Part shown: positions 17,669 through 25,798 of the stretch, piece by piece
How positions within the stretch are numbered: the stretch's first letter is position 1
Layout: each line of letters opens with the position of its first letter
Assembly: GCA_903857865.1 (NCBI GenBank)
Contig: CAIOGO010000010.1
Location: 62,001 to 126,000 of the forward strand
Direction: 5' to 3'
Length of the DNA stretch: 64,000 bases
Source: an uncultured bacterium
GTDB taxonomy: Bacteria; Bipolaricaulota; Bipolaricaulia; UBA7950; UBA9294
Made by a program: the position numbers and the translations under genes
Notes under the pieces: model-generated
What the model saw: the letters and a program-made list of their open reading frames with translations, nothing else
The model's database searches: none
Told to the model about the DNA's origin: nothing

Positions 17669-18982
17669 CTAGGACGGGCTCCCTGCTGCCCGACCGGGAA
17701 TAGCTTGGATCACTTTCTTGAACTTGCCCGACGGCTCGTAGGAGAGTGCGTCGACCAGATTGACCGTACACCGCAGTCCCGGATCTAGCCCGCGCAGTGC
17801 GGGGCCGAGGATCTCGTCGAACGCGAGGCCATGATCGACGTCAGGAACGATGCGGATCGTCAGATGGTCGATCGCGTCTTGCACGACCTGGAACTTCCAG
17901 AAGAAGCGCTCGACGCCTCGTTCTTGAGCAAGTGGGTCAAACGCGCGAGTCACGGCCGTCGCGACGAGACGCGGCGAGACCCTGCGGCCGCTCGGTAAGT
18001 GAACGTAGTCGTCGTCGCGCCCGCTCAGAACGGCCATCCGTGGACTGCGACTCCCGCAGGCGCAGCGGCCTTTCGAGGGCGGATAAAGGATCCCGCGGTC
18101 GTGCAGCGCATAGCGGACGAACGGCATGGTGCGGTTATAGAGATTCGTTACGAGGACTTGGCCCTCGGCGCCGGAAGGGAGAGGATTCCCCTCCCGGTCG
18201 ACGATCTCGACAAGGCAGGCGTCGGTATGGACGTGAAGGATCGTCGGATCTCGCGGGCACTCCCAGGCCACGTTTCCGATCTCCTCGCAGTTGTAGAAGT
18301 CAGCCACGCGGCTGCCGAACGCACCTTCGATGGTCCGCCGGGTTGTCTCATGTAGGAGCTCGCCTCGGGCGGCGACGAGCCGCGGAGACAGCGCCGCTGA
18401 GAAGTCACGAAGTCCCTCAGCGAGGATCTCGAGCGCCGTAGGATAGCCCGAGACGACGTGGGGCCTGTGCTGGGCAAGGAGGTCGATCTGGCGTTCCACG
18501 GGAAGCGCGATGGATATCCTGACGATCGAGGCGGCCGTTCGTCGCTTTATGTCGACGCCGGACGTGCCTTGAACCCACGAGCCGACGTCGACAACCCGAA
18601 GAGGAAGCGGAAGAGGGCCATAGCGTCGCCACGCGGAGAGGAGCAGCGCCCTGCGGTAGATTGCCTCGCCCCGGCTCATGTAGATGTCGAGGGGAAAACC
18701 TGTCGAGCCGCTCGTCGCGGCCCGCACGCAGTGGGGAATGCTCGCGTGAGCATGGATCCGGTCCCGGATCGGGGCGTCGCGGAAGAGTTTCTCCCTCTCA
18801 ACGATCGGTAGGCGAGGGAGGTCGGCGACGGACCGAATCTCGTTGGGTTGCACTCGCCGCTCATCGAGTAGACGGCGGTAGACCGGGATGTTCCGATAGC
18901 AGGAGCGGACGAGGAAGCCGAGAACACGGTCCACATCACGGGAACTCTTGCCCCGCTTGAACCTCAAGAAGCGATCTGCCAT
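17669..18982 (-). CDS. PaaK/CapK-like adenylate-forming enzyme (3)
   Basis: This 437-residue protein starts at ATG 18982 (GAGAGGGG just upstream); the longer open frame has no support. Motifs parallel copy 1: RAATSGSTGFPLDIYMSR, DFYNCEEIGNVAWECPRDP, LYNRTMPFVRYALHDRG, CACGSRSPRMAVLSGRDDD and a C-terminal PSGKFKKVIQ containing the adenylation-domain lysine. It resembles copy 1 more than copy 2 and probably activates a related acid. It is divergently arranged with the Mur-ligase-like gene, and the two share a ~100-bp promoter region. Confidence 0.78.
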   Translation of the reverse strand: MADRFLRFKRGKSSRDVDRVLGFLVRSCYRNIPVYRRLLDERRVQPNEIRSVADLPRLPIVEREKLFRDAPIRDRIHAHASIPHCVRAATSGSTGFPLDIYMSRGEAIYRRALLLSAWRRYGPLPLPLRVVDVGSWVQGTSGVDIKRRTAASIVRISIALPVERQIDLLAQHRPHVVSGYPTALEILAEGLRDFSAALSPRLVAARGELLHETTRRTIEGAFGSRVADFYNCEEIGNVAWECPRDPTILHVHTDACLVEIVDREGNPLPSGAEGQVLVTNLYNRTMPFVRYALHDRGILYPPSKGRCACGSRSPRMAVLSGRDDDYVHLPSGRRVSPRLVATAVTRAFDPLAQERGVERFFWKFQVVQDAIDHLTIRIVPDVDHGLAFDEILGPALRGLDPGLRCTVNLVDALSYEPSGKFKKVIQAIPGRAAGSPS

Positions 18983-19070
18983 CCCCTCTCTCACGCGCCT
19001 ATCTTCCACGTCCGGCCGGGGCCTGACAAAGCAGCGTGGACGATCGGCTTCGGCTCGCCTCCACATTGTG

Positions 19071-19082
19071 TAGGATCGAGAC
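19071..19082 (+). promoter_or_regulatory. -10 box of a leaderless start for the Mur-ligase-like gene
   Basis: TAGGAT lies at -12 to -7 of the ATG at 19083, the position expected when transcription begins at the A of the start codon. No SD precedes the ATG. A -35 box is not obvious. Confidence 0.4.
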
Positions 19083-20420
19083 ATGCCTGCCAGGCTGATC
19101 GAGATCGTCGGCCGTTTGAGAACCGCGCCGGGCCGCAAGAGGCTCCTCCTCGGCGCGTTCTTTCGGACGTGGCGAGTCTTGTTCCCGATCGCGAGGGCGT
19201 ACCGGCGCACGTTGATCCGCCGCACCCGCGTCGTCGCCGTGGTGGGTTCCTTCGGAAAGACAACGGCCACGCGGGCCGTCTACGCCGCTCTGGGCCTGCC
19301 GATACGGTTTCCCAGCGGATGGAACTCCGGCGGCTTCCTCGCGGTCGGCCTGCTTCGCATCCGCCCCGGTGCGCGCCACGCCGCGCTCGAGGTGGGCATC
19401 TCCCGCAAGGGAATGATGGCTCGCTGCGCCCGGTTGATCGGGCCCGACATCGCCGTCGTCACGTCGATCGGGAGCGAACATCACCCATCGCTTGGAACGC
19501 TCGAAGAGACGAGAAACGAGAAGGTCGAGATGGTTCGCGCGCTGCCGTTATCCGGCCTCGCCGTGCTCAACGGTGACGATCCGAATGTCGTCTGGATGAG
19601 AAACGCCACGCTCGCCCGCGTCATCACCTTCGGCCTTGGCGACGCGTGCGACGTGCGGGCAAGCTCGGTCGTCCTCGATATCCGGACGGGAATGCGATTT
19701 ACGCTGCACGCCAACGGCACGACGTACGAGATGACCAGCCGTCTGATCGGGCCTCACATGGTGCACTCGATCCTCGCGGCGGTCGCCGTGGTCGTCGGCG
19801 AGGGCTTGCCCCTTGAAGACGCGCTCCCACGGCTCCGGAGCGTCACCGCGGCTCCGGAGCGGCTCGAGGTGGTGCCCGCCGAGGGCGGGGCGTTCCTGTT
19901 GGTCGACACGTACAAGTCCGTGCTGGAAACGATCGTGACGAGCTTCGAGACTCTCGCTGCACTTCAGGCGGATCGGAAGATCGTCGTCCTGGGGGACATC
20001 GAGGAGCCGAAGGGAAGCCAGGGGCTTCTCTACAAAGACCTCGGCGCGCGCCTCGCCTGCATCGCGACGCGGGTCGTGTTCGTCGGCGGCGAAAAGGCCT
20101 ACAAGAGCCTGGCGAGTGGAGCTCGTGGCACTGGAATGCCTAAGGAGAGGGTCGCCTATGCGGGCAGGAGCTCGCGGCGCGCCGCCGAGTTGGTGCGGGA
20201 GGATCTCCGCGCGGGCGACATCGTTCTGATCAAGGGGCGATCGATGCAGCAACTGGAGCGAGTGGCCTTCCATCTCACGGGCCGCCCGATGCCTTGCGAC
20301 ATCGGGGCCTGCGGGCTGAAGTCAGGGTGCGCCGAGTGTCCCCTCATCGTACGCGCGGTGCGCAGGGCGCAAGCGAAAGCGCGAAGCAGCGCGGGCCGAC
20401 TCCCGGCGGCTGACGGGTGA
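19083..20420 (+). CDS. MurF-like ATP-dependent ligase with a four-cysteine C-terminal tail
   Basis: This 445-residue protein has a Mur-ligase central domain. P-loop VVGSFGKTTATRA is near residues 53-65, then GWNSGGFLAVGLL, HAALEVGISRKGMM, an SIGSEHHPSLGTLEETRNEK segment (the MurF-like acceptor/Mg site) and AVLNGDDPNV. A C-terminal domain with LLVDTYKSVLETIVTSF and VVLGDIEEPKG follows. It lacks the N-terminal UDP-MurNAc-recognition domain and instead opens with an Arg-rich hydrophobic stretch. The end carries Cys405, 410, 416 and 419 (CDIGACGLKSGCAEC), a possible metal site not usual in MurF. Likely reaction: ATP-driven amide bond formation between an amino acid or amine and a carboxylate on a glycan or carrier. 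Confidence 0.75.
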   Translation: MPARLIEIVGRLRTAPGRKRLLLGAFFRTWRVLFPIARAYRRTLIRRTRVVAVVGSFGKTTATRAVYAALGLPIRFPSGWNSGGFLAVGLLRIRPGARHAALEVGISRKGMMARCARLIGPDIAVVTSIGSEHHPSLGTLEETRNEKVEMVRALPLSGLAVLNGDDPNVVWMRNATLARVITFGLGDACDVRASSVVLDIRTGMRFTLHANGTTYEMTSRLIGPHMVHSILAAVAVVVGEGLPLEDALPRLRSVTAAPERLEVVPAEGGAFLLVDTYKSVLETIVTSFETLAALQADRKIVVLGDIEEPKGSQGLLYKDLGARLACIATRVVFVGGEKAYKSLASGARGTGMPKERVAYAGRSSRRAAELVREDLRAGDIVLIKGRSMQQLERVAFHLTGRPMPCDIGACGLKSGCAECPLIVRAVRRAQAKARSSAGRLPAADG

Positions 20421-20424
20421 GACC

Positions 20425-22314
20425 ATGTGCGGAATAGCGGGAATCGCGCTCAAGGAGGGGTCCAGGCCGGTTGACGCCGCGCTCCTCCAGGCGATGACGG
20501 ACCGGCTGCGCCACCGCGGCCCCGATGCCGAGGGGACGTTCTCCGCTCCAGGCATCGGCCTCGGCTCGCGGCGGTTGAGCATCATCGACCTCGAAACCGG
20601 CGATCAGCCGATCGCGAACGAGGATGGATCCATCGTCGTCGTCTGCAACGGGGAGATCTACAACTACGTCGAGCTGCGCGCCGAGCTCTTGGCGGCGGGG
20701 CACGAGTTCCGCACACAGTCGGACACGGAGGTCATCGTGCACCTCTATGAGGAGCACGGCGTCGGCTGCGTCGAGCGTTTGCGCGGCATGTTCGCCCTCG
20801 CCCTGTGGGACTCGAGCCGGCGGCGCTTGTTCTTGGCACGGGATCGGTTGGGCATCAAGCCGCTCTACTATGCGGAGACGGCGCAGGCCCTCTACTTCGC
20901 CTCCGAGCAGAAGGCCCTCTTGGAAGCGGACGATGTGCCGCGCGAGATCTCGCCTCGCGGTGTGAACGATCTCTTGACCCTCGGGTTCGTCGCCGCGCCC
21001 GCCACGATGTTCGCGGGTATCCGCCAGTTGATGCCAGGCACGTGGCTCCGGTACGAGGGCGGCTCAGCATCCATCCACCGATACTGGGATGCGAGCTTTC
21101 CCCCGCGAGACGAGCGGGCCCCGCGGGTCCGCGAGGACACCTGGGTGGAGGCGCTCGGAGAGAAGCTGGAAGAGGTCGTGCGCCTGCATCTTCGAAGCGA
21201 CGTGGTGGTGGGAGCGTGGCTGAGCGGTGGACTCGACTCGAGCGCTATCGTCAGCCTCATGTTGCGCCAGCTCGGCCGACCCGTGCACGTCGCGTCGCTC
21301 AGCTTCGACAGCCCCGGAATCGACGAGATTCACACGCAGCGCACGCTGCTCGATTTTCCAGAGTACGACCTGATCTCGCGCGTCCGCGTGTGCACTGCGA
21401 AGGACTTCGCCCGACTCCCGGAGGCGTTGTGGTTCTCGGAGGATCCCAGCACCTCGGGCATTGAGATCCTGCGTCTACTGGCCGCCGAGGAGAGCGCGCA
21501 AGACGTCAAGGTCATTCTGACCGGTGAAGGAGCCGACGAGATCTTCGGCGGGTACCCGTGGTTCCAGTTCGACAAGCTCCTACGCCCGCTGGCTAAGCTC
21601 CCGCAGCCGATGAAACGCGCCATGATGCTCGGATCGTTCCTTCCGAACCGCTACCCGCGCATCGGCGGCATGTTCCTCGCCACGCCGGAAATGAACGCGG
21701 AGCGCTATCGCGTGACCGTCGGATGGGGGCGCCCCACGGTGACCCGCCGACTCCTCTCGGCGGACCTGGCGTCGCGCGCCGCGGACGTCGAAGGCTGCGC
21801 GTGGGAACTCGATCTCCCCAAGGGATTCTCGCGCTGGCATCCTTTCGCGCAACTGCAGTACTACGAGCTCAACGTCCGCCTCCCGTCGTTCGTCAACCAC
21901 ACGCTCGACCGGTGCTCGATGGCGCGGTCGGTCGAGGCGCGCGTTCCGTTCCTCGACCACGAACTGGTGGAGTTCGCCGCACATATTCCTCCCTCGCTCA
22001 AGATGAAGGGCTTGCGCGAGAAGCACGTTCTCCGGGGGGCCGTCGCCGACTGCCTTCCTCACGAGATCGCGAGCCGCAAGAAGCGCGGGCTGCAAGCTCC
22101 CACGACCGCGTGGTTACGCCAACCTTTGCCCGAGTTCGCGGCCGACCTGCTTTCCGAGTCCTCGCTGCGACGCAAGGGGTACTTCGACGCCGCCGGCGTG
22201 CGTAGGCTTCTGGCCGAGCATCAGTCGAGCCGAGGCACGTGGACGTACGAGCTGTTCGCGGCGCTTTCCCTGCAGTTGTGGGATGAGATCTTTCTCCAGG
22301 GGAATCGGCCGTAG
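20425..22314 (+). CDS. asnB: Asparagine synthase (glutamine-hydrolysing)-type amidotransferase
   Basis: This is full length at 629 residues. The class II glutaminase domain begins MCGIAGIALKEG with the nucleophile Cys2, and RLRHRGPDAEG, YNGEIYNY-type and RDRLGIKPLYY segments follow. The synthetase domain has the PP-loop LSGGLDSSAIVS at ~residue 266 and LTGEGADEIFGGYPW. It transfers glutamine-derived ammonia to an acyl-adenylate. Paralogues in polysaccharide loci amidate uronic acids or sugar-linked carboxylates rather than aspartate. It starts 4 bp after the Mur-ligase-like gene, suggesting that the ligase and amidase act on the same product. Confidence 0.88.
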   Translation: MCGIAGIALKEGSRPVDAALLQAMTDRLRHRGPDAEGTFSAPGIGLGSRRLSIIDLETGDQPIANEDGSIVVVCNGEIYNYVELRAELLAAGHEFRTQSDTEVIVHLYEEHGVGCVERLRGMFALALWDSSRRRLFLARDRLGIKPLYYAETAQALYFASEQKALLEADDVPREISPRGVNDLLTLGFVAAPATMFAGIRQLMPGTWLRYEGGSASIHRYWDASFPPRDERAPRVREDTWVEALGEKLEEVVRLHLRSDVVVGAWLSGGLDSSAIVSLMLRQLGRPVHVASLSFDSPGIDEIHTQRTLLDFPEYDLISRVRVCTAKDFARLPEALWFSEDPSTSGIEILRLLAAEESAQDVKVILTGEGADEIFGGYPWFQFDKLLRPLAKLPQPMKRAMMLGSFLPNRYPRIGGMFLATPEMNAERYRVTVGWGRPTVTRRLLSADLASRAADVEGCAWELDLPKGFSRWHPFAQLQYYELNVRLPSFVNHTLDRCSMARSVEARVPFLDHELVEFAAHIPPSLKMKGLREKHVLRGAVADCLPHEIASRKKRGLQAPTTAWLRQPLPEFAADLLSESSLRRKGYFDAAGVRRLLAEHQSSRGTWTYELFAALSLQLWDEIFLQGNRP

Positions 22315-22409
22315 GTGGCGGCGCAAACGGCAAGAACCTTCTGCGGATCGGCTATCCTTGAGTGCCAAAGGCAAGGACCCTGGGAGGCTTCGAGACGGGA
22401 GGAGAAGGC

Positions 22410-23048
22410 GTGACGACCATCGGGCGAGGGACGAAGAGAGCCTTAGACATCTTGGCGAGCGGCGTGGCACTCCTCGTTCTCGCGTGCCCCTTCGCGGCCA
22501 TCGCCGTCGCCATCAAGCTTGACAACCGGGGTCCCGTCTTCTTTCGCTAGGAACGCGCCGGAAAGGGCGGTCGGCCCTTCCGCGTGTGGAAGTTCCGCAC
22601 GATGGTCGTCGATGCCATCTCCAAGGGCTTTGGAGTCACTGTGGCCGAGGGCGACGAGCGGATCACGCGCGTGGGGAGGATTCTCCGAACCTGGGGGCTC
22701 GACGAACTGCCTCAAGTGCTGAACGTCCTCGCGGGGGAGATGAGTTTCGTCGGGCCGCGGCCGACGCTCTCGTACCAGGTTGAGCACTACGACGAGTTCC
22801 AGCGACGACGGCTCAATGTTCACCCGGGAATCACGAGCCTTGCCGTGGTGTCCGGCCGCAACGCGCTCCCCTGGCGGGAACGAATCGAACTCGACGTCTG
22901 GTACATCGATCACTGGTCACTCAAATCGGATCTCAAGATCCTCTTCCGTACCCTTTGGTGCGTGCTCGTGACGCGCGAGGGTCTGTACGGAAAGGACGGG
23001 GTGAACGACTCGTTCGTCGATCCGCCGGGCGGCACTGCGCGCACGTAG
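22410..23048 (+). pseudogene. PglC-type sugar transferase with an internal TAG
   Basis: The GTG at 22410 follows GGAGGAGAAGG. The product reads GRGTKRALDILASGVALLVL and continues to GPVFFR, then a TAG at 22548-22550. The same frame continues ERAGKGGRPFRVWKFRTM, LDELPQVLNVLAGEMSFVG and VREGLYGKDG to 23048. The intact paralogue at 12201 has Gln at the stop position (FFRQIRIGRGG), so a single C-to-T change of CAG explains it. No other damage is visible, so the lesion is recent, suppressible or a sequence error. Unless read through, only the N-terminal membrane segment is made. Confidence 0.85.
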
Positions 23049-23277
23049 TGACACGTAGTGAACGTCGCACGCAACGCGTGACGCTACAGTGACCCTGTCA
23101 TTCTTTGCGCCTTCTGCACTCTTGGCGTGAGACGGCCCGTGCCTCACGCGAAGCGCGCCAAGATCGCCAAGAGAGCCAGAAACTCATTGCCTCTCAGCGC
23201 GGCCGCGATCCCGCGGTGCGGCGGCACAACCCGCCCTGCGCGCTCGCTCGACTCTGCGATTCCACTACAATGGCGCC

Positions 23278-23604
23278 ATGGGCAAGACCACGGCGAGAAG
23301 AGATCCGAGGACCATGGTGCTCGATGAGGTGCTTCACATGCTTCGAGCAGAACTGCCCAACCTGGAGCAGAGCCACGGTGTCCGGTCCCTGGGTGTTTTC
23401 GGCTCCATCGTGCGGGGCGAGCAACGCTCGCGAAGCGACGTTGACATTCTCGTGGTTTTCGAGCGCACCCCGACGTTCTTCGAGTTCATCGAGCTGGAGG
23501 ACCGGCTGGCGGAACTGCTGGGAGCGAAAGTCGACCTAGTCATGCGAAGCGCCCTGAAGCCCCGTATTGGGGATCGGATCCTCGCGGAGGTCGTCAACGT
23601 ATGA
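23278..23604 (+). CDS. MNT-domain nucleotidyltransferase antitoxin (MntA-like)
   Basis: This 108-residue minimal nucleotidyltransferase contains GVFGSIVRGEQRSRSDVDIL, which matches the GSX10DXD motif exactly. In characterised HepT/MntA pairs the antitoxin AMPylates a tyrosine of the HEPN toxin. The partner lies immediately downstream. The ATG at 23278 has TACAAT at -12 to -7 and no SD, so translation is probably leaderless. The module sits between the broken sugar transferase and the PglD/E/F genes. Confidence 0.88.
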   Translation: MGKTTARRDPRTMVLDEVLHMLRAELPNLEQSHGVRSLGVFGSIVRGEQRSRSDVDILVVFERTPTFFEFIELEDRLAELLGAKVDLVMRSALKPRIGDRILAEVVNV

Positions 23605-23950
23605 AGCCCCATCCGAGCGAACGTCCGAGGACTACTTGAGGGACATCCTAGAATACGCGGAGAAGGCCGAGCTGTTCCTCGCGTCGGTTCCCAGTGCCGA
23701 GGAACTGGCCGGAGACGAGAAGACCCTTCTCGCCGTGATTCGGGCTCTAGAGGTGATCGGCGAAGCGTCGAAGCGCGTCGCTCCCGCCCTTCGGAAGGCG
23801 CGGCCGGAGATCCCGTGGCGTGGAATGGCGGGGATGCGAGACAAGGTCATCCATGGGTACTTCGGTGTAGACGCCACTCTTGTATGGCGAACGGTAAAAG
23901 AGGATTTGCCCCGCGTCCGTGAAGCGGTGCGGTCGCTCCTCCCTCAGTGA
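23567..23950 (+). CDS. HEPN (DUF86) RNase toxin, HepT-like
   Basis: The helical DUF86 protein runs from TSEDYLRDILEYAEKAELFL through VIGEASKRVAPALRKARPEI to MRDKVIHGYFGVDATLVW. It carries RDKVIHGY, an exact RX4HXY motif: Arg and His are the RNase site, and Tyr is the residue AMPylated by MntA partners. The start is unclear. The ATG at 23601 overlaps the antitoxin stop (ATGA) in the usual way but is in another frame and stops after 12 codons. The HepT frame itself offers only a TTG at 23567. A one-base slip in the CCCC after ATGAAG would join the ATG to the toxin frame. Confidence 0.82.
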   Translation: MGIGSSRRSSTYEAPSERTSEDYLRDILEYAEKAELFLASVPSAEELAGDEKTLLAVIRALEVIGEASKRVAPALRKARPEIPWRGMAGMRDKVIHGYFGVDATLVWRTVKEDLPRVREAVRSLLPQ

Positions 23951-24002
23951 CGGACCGACGAGAGTCGAGAACGCGAAGGACAGCGCGACACAGGGAGTAG
24001 GT

Positions 24003-24650
24003 GTGACAGAGCCTGAAGGTGTTCTGATCTACGGAGCCGGCGGCCACGGGCTCGTGGTGCTGGACGCGGCGTTGCGGCAGTCGGGCCTGCGCGTGGTCGG
24101 CATCGTTGACGACGATCTCGCCCGACGCGGCGAGCGGATCCTCGGCGTCGAGGTCCTTGGCGACGGCTCGATCCTGCCGGACCCTCGATTCCATTCGTGT
24201 CGCGTTGTGGTCGCGATCGGCGATGCAGCCGCTCGCGAGAGAGCGGCCGGTCACGTCGAGGCGGCCGGCTTGGGGTTCGCCGCAATTGTGCACCCCACGG
24301 CCTTTCTGGCGCACGGCGTCTCGGTGGGCGACGGAGCGATGATCCTGCCGATGGCCGTCGTCCACACCGCCGCTTCGATCGGCCGCCACGCCATCGTCAA
24401 CACCGGCGCCATCGTGGAGCATGAGTGCCACGTCGGGGACTTCAGCCACATTGCGCCGGGCGCCTGTCTCGCTGGAAATGTGACCGTAGGAAGGAGCGCT
24501 CATGTGGGGATCGGAGCTTCCGTCGCGCCGGGGGTCCGGATCGGCGACCATGCGGTGGTCGCCGCCGGAGCCGCAGTGATCAACGACGTCCCGGCGGGCT
24601 CGGTCGTCGGCGGAGTTCCGGCACGTCCGCTGCGGAAGGAGTCAGTGTGA
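24003..24650 (+). CDS. pglD: PglD-like UDP-4-amino-sugar N-acetyltransferase
   Basis: The 215-residue protein starts at GTG 24003 after GGGAGTAGG. The N-domain begins VLIYGAGGHGLVVLDAALRQ and the hexapeptide beta-helix contains HPTAFLAHGVSVGDGAMILP. The catalytic-base His is in AIVEHECHVGDFSHIAPGA, and the end VVGGVPARPLRK is typical of PglD. In the bacillosamine pathway PglD acetylates UDP-4-amino-4,6-dideoxy-GlcNAc. It overlaps the aminotransferase by 4 bp and precedes the PglF-like dehydratase, completing the three-enzyme set. The symbol is assigned by family and context. Confidence 0.78.
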   Translation: MTEPEGVLIYGAGGHGLVVLDAALRQSGLRVVGIVDDDLARRGERILGVEVLGDGSILPDPRFHSCRVVVAIGDAAARERAAGHVEAAGLGFAAIVHPTAFLAHGVSVGDGAMILPMAVVHTAASIGRHAIVNTGAIVEHECHVGDFSHIAPGACLAGNVTVGRSAHVGIGASVAPGVRIGDHAVVAAGAAVINDVPAGSVVGGVPARPLRKESV

Positions 24651-25798
24651 GCGACGTAAGAGAACGGTCCATCCCTCTCGCACGGCACGACGTCCGGCCG
24701 GAAGATGTCGCAGCCGTCGTCGATGTGTTGAAGAGCGACCGCTTGTCGCTCGGGCCTAGGACACAGGCGTTCGAGCGCGCGCTTGCTGAGACTATCGGCG
24801 TCCAGCACGCGGTTGCCGTGAACAGCGGCACGAGCGCCCTGCACCTTCTCGTCCGCGCGTTTGAGATCGGACCGGGCGACGAGGTCATCACGACGCCGTT
24901 TAGCTTCATCGCGTCGACGAACTGCATTCTGTTCGAACGCGCGACGCCCGTCTTCGTCGACATCGAACCGGAGACCCTGTGCATCGATCCGGCGCTCGTC
25001 GAACGCGCGATCACGCCACGCACGAAAGCCATCCTTGCCGTCGATGTGTTCGGGCATCCGGCGCAGCTCCCCGCCCTGGAGAAGATCGCCAGGGATCACG
25101 ACTTGCGGTTCATCGAAGACTCCGCGGAGTCTCTCGGCTCGTCGCTCGACGGACGGAAATGCGGGTCGTTTGGTGACGCAGGAATCTTCGGCTTCTACCC
25201 CAATAAACAGATCACCACTGGCGAGGGCGGCGCAATCGTCACGGACGACGCTCGCATCGCCGAGCTGTGCCGCAGCATGGCCGACCAGGGAAGGGGCGCC
25301 GAGGAAGCCTGGCTGCACCACGTGCGTCTCGGCTATAACTACCGTCTCGACGAGATGTCGGCAGCACTCGGGTTGTCGCAGCTCGCTCGCCTGCGCGAGA
25401 TCGTCGCGGCCCGGGCGCGCGTCGCCGACTTGTATCTCGGCGCGCTCTCCGATGCGGAGGAGATCGTGCTGCCAAAGGTCGCACCCGGTGTGGGCATGAG
25501 TTGGTTCGTGTTCGTTGTCAGGCTTGCGGATCGTTTCTCGCGCGCGGACCGCGATCGCGTCTTGGCGGCGCTAGCGCGGGCCGGAATCGGCTGCCGCAAC
25601 TACTTCGAGCCCATTCATCTCCAGCCGTTCATCCGCAAGGCACTCGGAACGGGACCGGGCCAGTTCCCGGTCGCCGAACACGTCGGAGATCGAACGATCG
25701 CGCTCCCGTTCTACCCACAGATGACGCAGCAAGAAGTGAGCCGAGTCGCCGACGCGCTGCGCTCGTCGCTGGGAAGAGGGGCACGGTGTGACCGGTAA
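24647..25798 (+). CDS. pglE: DegT/DnrJ/EryC1-family sugar aminotransferase (PglE-like)
   Basis: This 383-residue PLP enzyme has VNSGTSALHLLVRAFEIGPG, FSFIASTNCILFERATPVFV, FIEDSAESLGSSL and GFYPNKQITTGEGG, where Lys187 is the Schiff-base lysine. The C-terminal YNYRLDEMSAALGLSQL is typical. It should transaminate the UDP-4-keto sugar made by the downstream dehydratase. Start: GTG 24647 overlapping the pglD stop, with AAGGAG upstream. PglE versus other DegT enzymes is inferred from its flanking genes. Confidence 0.85.
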   Translation: MSDVRERSIPLARHDVRPEDVAAVVDVLKSDRLSLGPRTQAFERALAETIGVQHAVAVNSGTSALHLLVRAFEIGPGDEVITTPFSFIASTNCILFERATPVFVDIEPETLCIDPALVERAITPRTKAILAVDVFGHPAQLPALEKIARDHDLRFIEDSAESLGSSLDGRKCGSFGDAGIFGFYPNKQITTGEGGAIVTDDARIAELCRSMADQGRGAEEAWLHHVRLGYNYRLDEMSAALGLSQLARLREIVAARARVADLYLGALSDAEEIVLPKVAPGVGMSWFVFVVRLADRFSRADRDRVLAALARAGIGCRNYFEPIHLQPFIRKALGTGPGQFPVAEHVGDRTIALPFYPQMTQQEVSRVADALRSSLGRGARCDR

